Assembly (NCBI GenBank): GCA_045656345.1
Contig: JAZOQZ010000031.1
Location: 1 to 5,453 of the forward strand
Origin: SIG452 sp045656345
Lineage (GTDB): Bacteria > Bacillota > Clostridia > UMGS1840
Length of the DNA: 5,453 nt
Direction: 5' to 3'
Part shown: positions 3,462 through 5,453 of the stretch, one piece after another
How positions within the stretch are numbered: position 1 is the stretch's first letter
How the letters are laid out: the number at the start of each line of letters is the position of its first letter
Position numbers and translations under genes: made by a program
The notes under the pieces: generated by a model
What the model was told of the DNA's origin: nothing
Database searches by the model: none
What the model saw: the letters and a program-made list of their open reading frames with translations, nothing else

Positions 3462-5111
3462 ATGAAAAAACTGTTATTCTCTCTGATTTTGTCGTTGTTG
3501 CCAATCGCATCTGGTGCGATCCAGTATGAATATTTCAATCCACTGATGCCACAAAACGGTGCGTTGAAAGTAAACCAAACCATCGGGCAGTTGACCCCAC
3601 CGCAAGGAAAGGGCTTTGGAGTTTTGTCCGCTTTAACCAACCTGCAATCGGTTGCATCAAGCATCGCAACAAATGAATACGGTATACAGGTTGACACACT
3701 TGGGTTGGTATGCCCAACAGAAGAGGCAGTTGTTGCTGCAATATCAGCACACAATACAAATCAGTCAGCACACAGTTATATTCAAAACCGCATCACAGTA
3801 AATGATAACGCAATCGCTGCGAACGCAGATGCGATCCAAAAAACAAGGGACGATTTTATTGCAGCAGATAGTGAAATCCACCAGATTCTGAACAGCCACG
3901 CAGGGGAATTGACAACGCTGCGAAACGATGTTGACGATCTTGGGGACGAGGTTGCGGTTATAGAGGGCAAGATTCCTGCATCAACCACATCTTCAAACCA
4001 ACTTGTAAATAATTCGCAATTACTTGCAGAGGAACAAGATATTCGGGACGATATGAATCAAGCCGATAGCGAATTGCAAACACAGATAACTGCACAGGCA
4101 GGTGCAATATCAACACTGCAAGACAATGTTGGGGATCTGTTTGCTGATAAACTTGATAAAAATCAAGGTGCAGCAAACGCAAATAAGATTTTAACAGTTG
4201 GCACAGACGGACAAATTACATTATCTTCTGCACCTGGTTCTGGATTGCTATCTGTTTCACACGATGCAACATTGACTGGTGCAGGGACAGATGCAAGTCC
4301 ATTGGGTATTGCCAGTACAGTTTTATCTGAAATATCAGACAAAGCAGATCAGACGGCAGTTGATCTTATAGCAGCGGACTATGTTTCAAAAACTGTTGGC
4401 GGCACGCAAACAATCGCCAGTGAGTTGCAAGCCCCAGAATTGACTGTTGGCACAAGTCAAGGCACGTTAAATATGTCAATCACAGCAGGCGTTGCCACGA
4501 TTGCCACAAACAACGGTTTAGATATTATTTCCCAAACAAAGTTTGACACGCAGCCGACAACAGACGACACAACCACGTGGGCAAATGCAACAAGTGCCAC
4601 ATTGGTACGAAAAGGGCAAGTTGCAGATGCGGTTGCAGCCGCTAGTGCTGCCTCAATGCCCACAGGAACGCTTATTCCATTTGCAGGTACCACCTGCCCA
4701 TCTGGGTTCATTGTTGCCAATGGTGGGGCAGTTTCACGTACTACATACGCAAATTTATTTGCAGTGATCGGCACAACTTACGGTGCTGGGGACGGAAATT
4801 CAACTTTTAATTTACCCAACTTGGACGGGCGTGCACCGTGGTATGATTCAACTGCCACAATAGGCGGTATATCAAACGGTGGTTTACCAAACATAACTGG
4901 GGATTTTATTTTACATAATGGTTCTGCCTCCAATTATGATTCTGGTGCTTTTTTCATTATGGAACACACAAGTCGTGCACCCGCTGGGACGGTGGGTGGG
5001 ACTTGGGGGTATAAAGTTGGTTTTGATGCCAGTCGTGTTTCTTCTGTTTATGATTCTGGCACAACCGTTCGTCCTGCGGCAGTTTATACAAACTGGTGTA
5101 TAAAGTTTTAA
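3462..5111 (+). CDS. Tail-collar/tail-fibre receptor-binding protein with a Sec signal peptide
   Basis: This 549-aa protein is the expressed fibre. Residues 1-19 (MKKLLFSLILSLLPIASGA) form a clear Sec signal peptide, which is odd for a phage virion protein. Two helical coiled-coil-like repeats starting RDDF (129) and RDDM (195), each followed by ADSE and later by a TL-x-N-D/N-V-x-D-L pattern, suggest a trimeric shaft. A DATLTGAGTDASPLGIA element follows at about 268-284. Residues 399-459 are a phage tail-collar domain (MPTGTLIPFAG, CPSGFIVANGG, TTYGAGDGNSTFNLPNLDGR). The tip starts at N472 (NGGLPNITG) and ends NWCIKF, with FDASRVSSVYDSG at 521-533. ATG 3462 is preceded by AAGGGG. Cassettes with matching ends lie on both sides, so the C terminus is probably exchangeable. 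It most likely binds the host surface; a host-exported surface or decoy protein is an alternative because of the signal peptide. Confidence 0.85.
   Translation: MKKLLFSLILSLLPIASGAIQYEYFNPLMPQNGALKVNQTIGQLTPPQGKGFGVLSALTNLQSVASSIATNEYGIQVDTLGLVCPTEEAVVAAISAHNTNQSAHSYIQNRITVNDNAIAANADAIQKTRDDFIAADSEIHQILNSHAGELTTLRNDVDDLGDEVAVIEGKIPASTTSSNQLVNNSQLLAEEQDIRDDMNQADSELQTQITAQAGAISTLQDNVGDLFADKLDKNQGAANANKILTVGTDGQITLSSAPGSGLLSVSHDATLTGAGTDASPLGIASTVLSEISDKADQTAVDLIAADYVSKTVGGTQTIASELQAPELTVGTSQGTLNMSITAGVATIATNNGLDIISQTKFDTQPTTDDTTTWANATSATLVRKGQVADAVAAASAASMPTGTLIPFAGTTCPSGFIVANGGAVSRTTYANLFAVIGTTYGAGDGNSTFNLPNLDGRAPWYDSTATIGGISNGGLPNITGDFILHNGSASNYDSGAFFIMEHTSRAPAGTVGGTWGYKVGFDASRVSSVYDSGTTVRPAAVYTNWCIKF
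4802..4816 (+). repeat. TFNLP crossover motif inside the fibre gene
   Basis: AACTTTTAATTTACC shares AACTTTTAA and the following pattern YYTRCC with the starts of cassettes 1 and 4. It is in direct orientation to the former and inverted to the latter. It marks the right end of the constant, promoter-bearing segment 3394-4802. Confidence 0.5.
4874..4897 (+). repeat. Inverted repeat C-left (NGGLPN site of the expressed tip)
   Basis: A 24-base element beginning AAACGGTGG matches the minus strand of 5301-5324 at 20 of 24 positions and the cassette 2 and 3 starts more loosely. It encodes NGGLPN from residue 472 and bounds the exchangeable last 78 residues. Confidence 0.65.
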
Positions 5112-5323
5112 TGCCTTATACACCACAATGTATTTACGTGTGCAGGCACAACTGTATTTGATGCACCGTATATGCTAGACACAGCACTATTTGTACCAAC
5201 GCTAAACGATTGTGCTTTGGTACCTGCTACATTTGAACCTGCTGCAAGATTATAACCGCCCCAACCGTCAATGGTTTTTATTGTGCCACTATGGGTGTGT
5301 GCTATGCTTGGCAATCCACCGTT
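5108..5323 (-). CDS. Silent tail-fibre C-terminal cassette 5
   Basis: On the minus strand this 71-codon frame begins NGGLPSIAHTHSG and ends NTLWCIRH, facing the end of the expressed fibre; the two stops overlap by 4 bases. The segment SSIYGASNTVVPAHV corresponds to SSVYDSGTTVRPAAV in the expressed tip. It has no ribosome site and no start in the right place. Exchange at its NGGLP motif with that at residue 472 would replace 78 residues by 71, in frame, by simple inversion of about 450 bases. Its Thr/His-containing start (AHTHSG) resembles tips found in many tail-fibre ends. I read it as the nearest alternative tip. Confidence 0.7.
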   Translation of the reverse strand, partial: NGGLPSIAHTHSGTIKTIDGWGGYNLAAGSNVAGTKAQSFSVGTNSAVSSIYGASNTVVPAHVNTLWCIRH

Positions 5324-5324
5324 T
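5301..5324 (-). repeat. Inverted repeat C-right (NGGLPS site of cassette 5)
   Basis: Inverted partner of 4874-4897 with 20 of 24 identical bases (AAACGGTGG followed by ATTGCCAAG). It lies a few bases from the -35 box of the next promoter, so the invertible segment ends just before that gene. Confidence 0.65.
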
Positions 5325-5332
5325 AATTTCCG

Positions 5333-5361
5333 TTGATTTTTTGCCCGAAAAATGGCATAAT
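5333..5361 (+). promoter_or_regulatory. Promoter of the downstream signal-peptide gene
   Basis: TTGATT (5333-5338) and CATAAT (5356-5361) are separated by 17 bases. Aligned at the -10 box, most of its 30 bases match the fibre promoter at 3405-3434, suggesting common control or descent. Confidence 0.55.
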
Positions 5362-5383
5362 AAAAACCAATGGAGGACTTGCT

Positions 5384-5453
5384 ATGAAAAAACTTTTTAC
5401 CGCACTGTTAGCCGTATTTTTAACGTTTTCTTGCTTTGCAAAAGCACCTGTGG
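5384..5453 (+). CDS. Start of a second signal-peptide protein (partial)
   Basis: Only the first 23 codons are in the window. They encode MKKLFTALLAVFLTFSCFA followed by KAPV: two lysines, a hydrophobic core and a likely signal peptidase I site after CFA. The cysteine is not in a good lipobox. The ATG has an excellent GGAGG site seven bases upstream. It has its own promoter with the same layout as that of the fibre gene and a similar MKKL start, so it may be a second exported fibre-like protein or an accessory of the first, but the visible part cannot show this. Confidence 0.75.
   Translation, partial: MKKLFTALLAVFLTFSCFAKAPV

Noticed and set aside
3413..4182. Several minus-strand frames under the fibre gene
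   Set aside because: The plus-strand gene has a signal peptide, collar domain, promoter and ribosome site; the antisense frames have none of these.
2257..5330. A diversity-generating retroelement
   Set aside because: There is no reverse transcriptase, no template/variable repeat pair with adenine-directed changes, and the differences are cassette-sized. A retroelement outside the window cannot be excluded, but nothing here calls for one.
1..5453. A recombinase or invertase gene for the proposed switch
   Set aside because: None of the frames shows serine- or tyrosine-recombinase motifs; the enzyme must be encoded elsewhere if the model holds.
1..5453. CRISPR arrays, tRNA or rRNA genes, insertion sequences
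   Set aside because: I saw no regularly spaced direct repeats, no cloverleaf-like segment and no transposase; the repeats present are inverted cassette boundaries.

Overview
The window looks like the late region of a tailed phage or prophage of a Gram-negative host. The evidence is a Sec-signal-bearing tail-collar/fibre gene and a compact lysis cassette containing a lipoprotein with a C-terminal membrane anchor (a unimolecular spanin design, which needs an outer membrane). Most of the window is AT-leaning with strong Shine-Dalgarno sites and the standard code; I cannot name the host or phage lineage from sequence alone. Bases 1-140 are an exception: GC-richer and dominated by GT/CA runs.

Left half (1-2160), read leftwards on the minus strand, is one tightly overlapping operon: a 105-aa one-TM protein, a 68-aa one-TM protein (holin candidates), an 84-aa soluble protein, an intercistronic hairpin, a 97-aa candidate u-spanin, a 43-aa small protein, a SleB-type endolysin of 140 aa, an 85-aa HNH-nuclease-like protein, and possibly a further frame running off the left edge. 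Upstream of it (2006-2264) is a dense control region: a good sigma70-type promoter, two hairpins the second of which looks like a terminator, a second weaker promoter, and two near-identical long palindromes.

Right half (2257-5330) is the striking part: a tail-fibre tip variation locus. One expressed gene (3462-5111, 549 aa: signal peptide, coiled-coil shaft, tail-collar domain, receptor-tip C terminus) has its own promoter. Around it lie five start-less C-terminal cassettes. To the left are two tandem pairs pointing at each other (2265-2591 then 2593-2829 on plus; 3393-3067 then 3065-2826 on minus). To the right is one cassette (5323-5108, minus) facing the end of the expressed gene. Cassettes begin exactly at one of two short motifs also present in the expressed gene, TFNLP or NGGLPN, in the matching reading frame, and sit in inverted orientation. 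Inversion at the TFNLP motifs would flip the promoter-plus-constant part of the gene onto the left cassettes; inversion at the NGGLPN motifs would swap the last 78 residues for the 71 of the right-hand cassette. I infer a two-tier, shufflon-like switch of receptor specificity. No recombinase lies in the window.

The window ends in the start of another signal-peptide gene (5384 onward) whose promoter has the same architecture as that of the fibre gene. Together the modules make sense as late functions: host adsorption (fibre tip) and host lysis.
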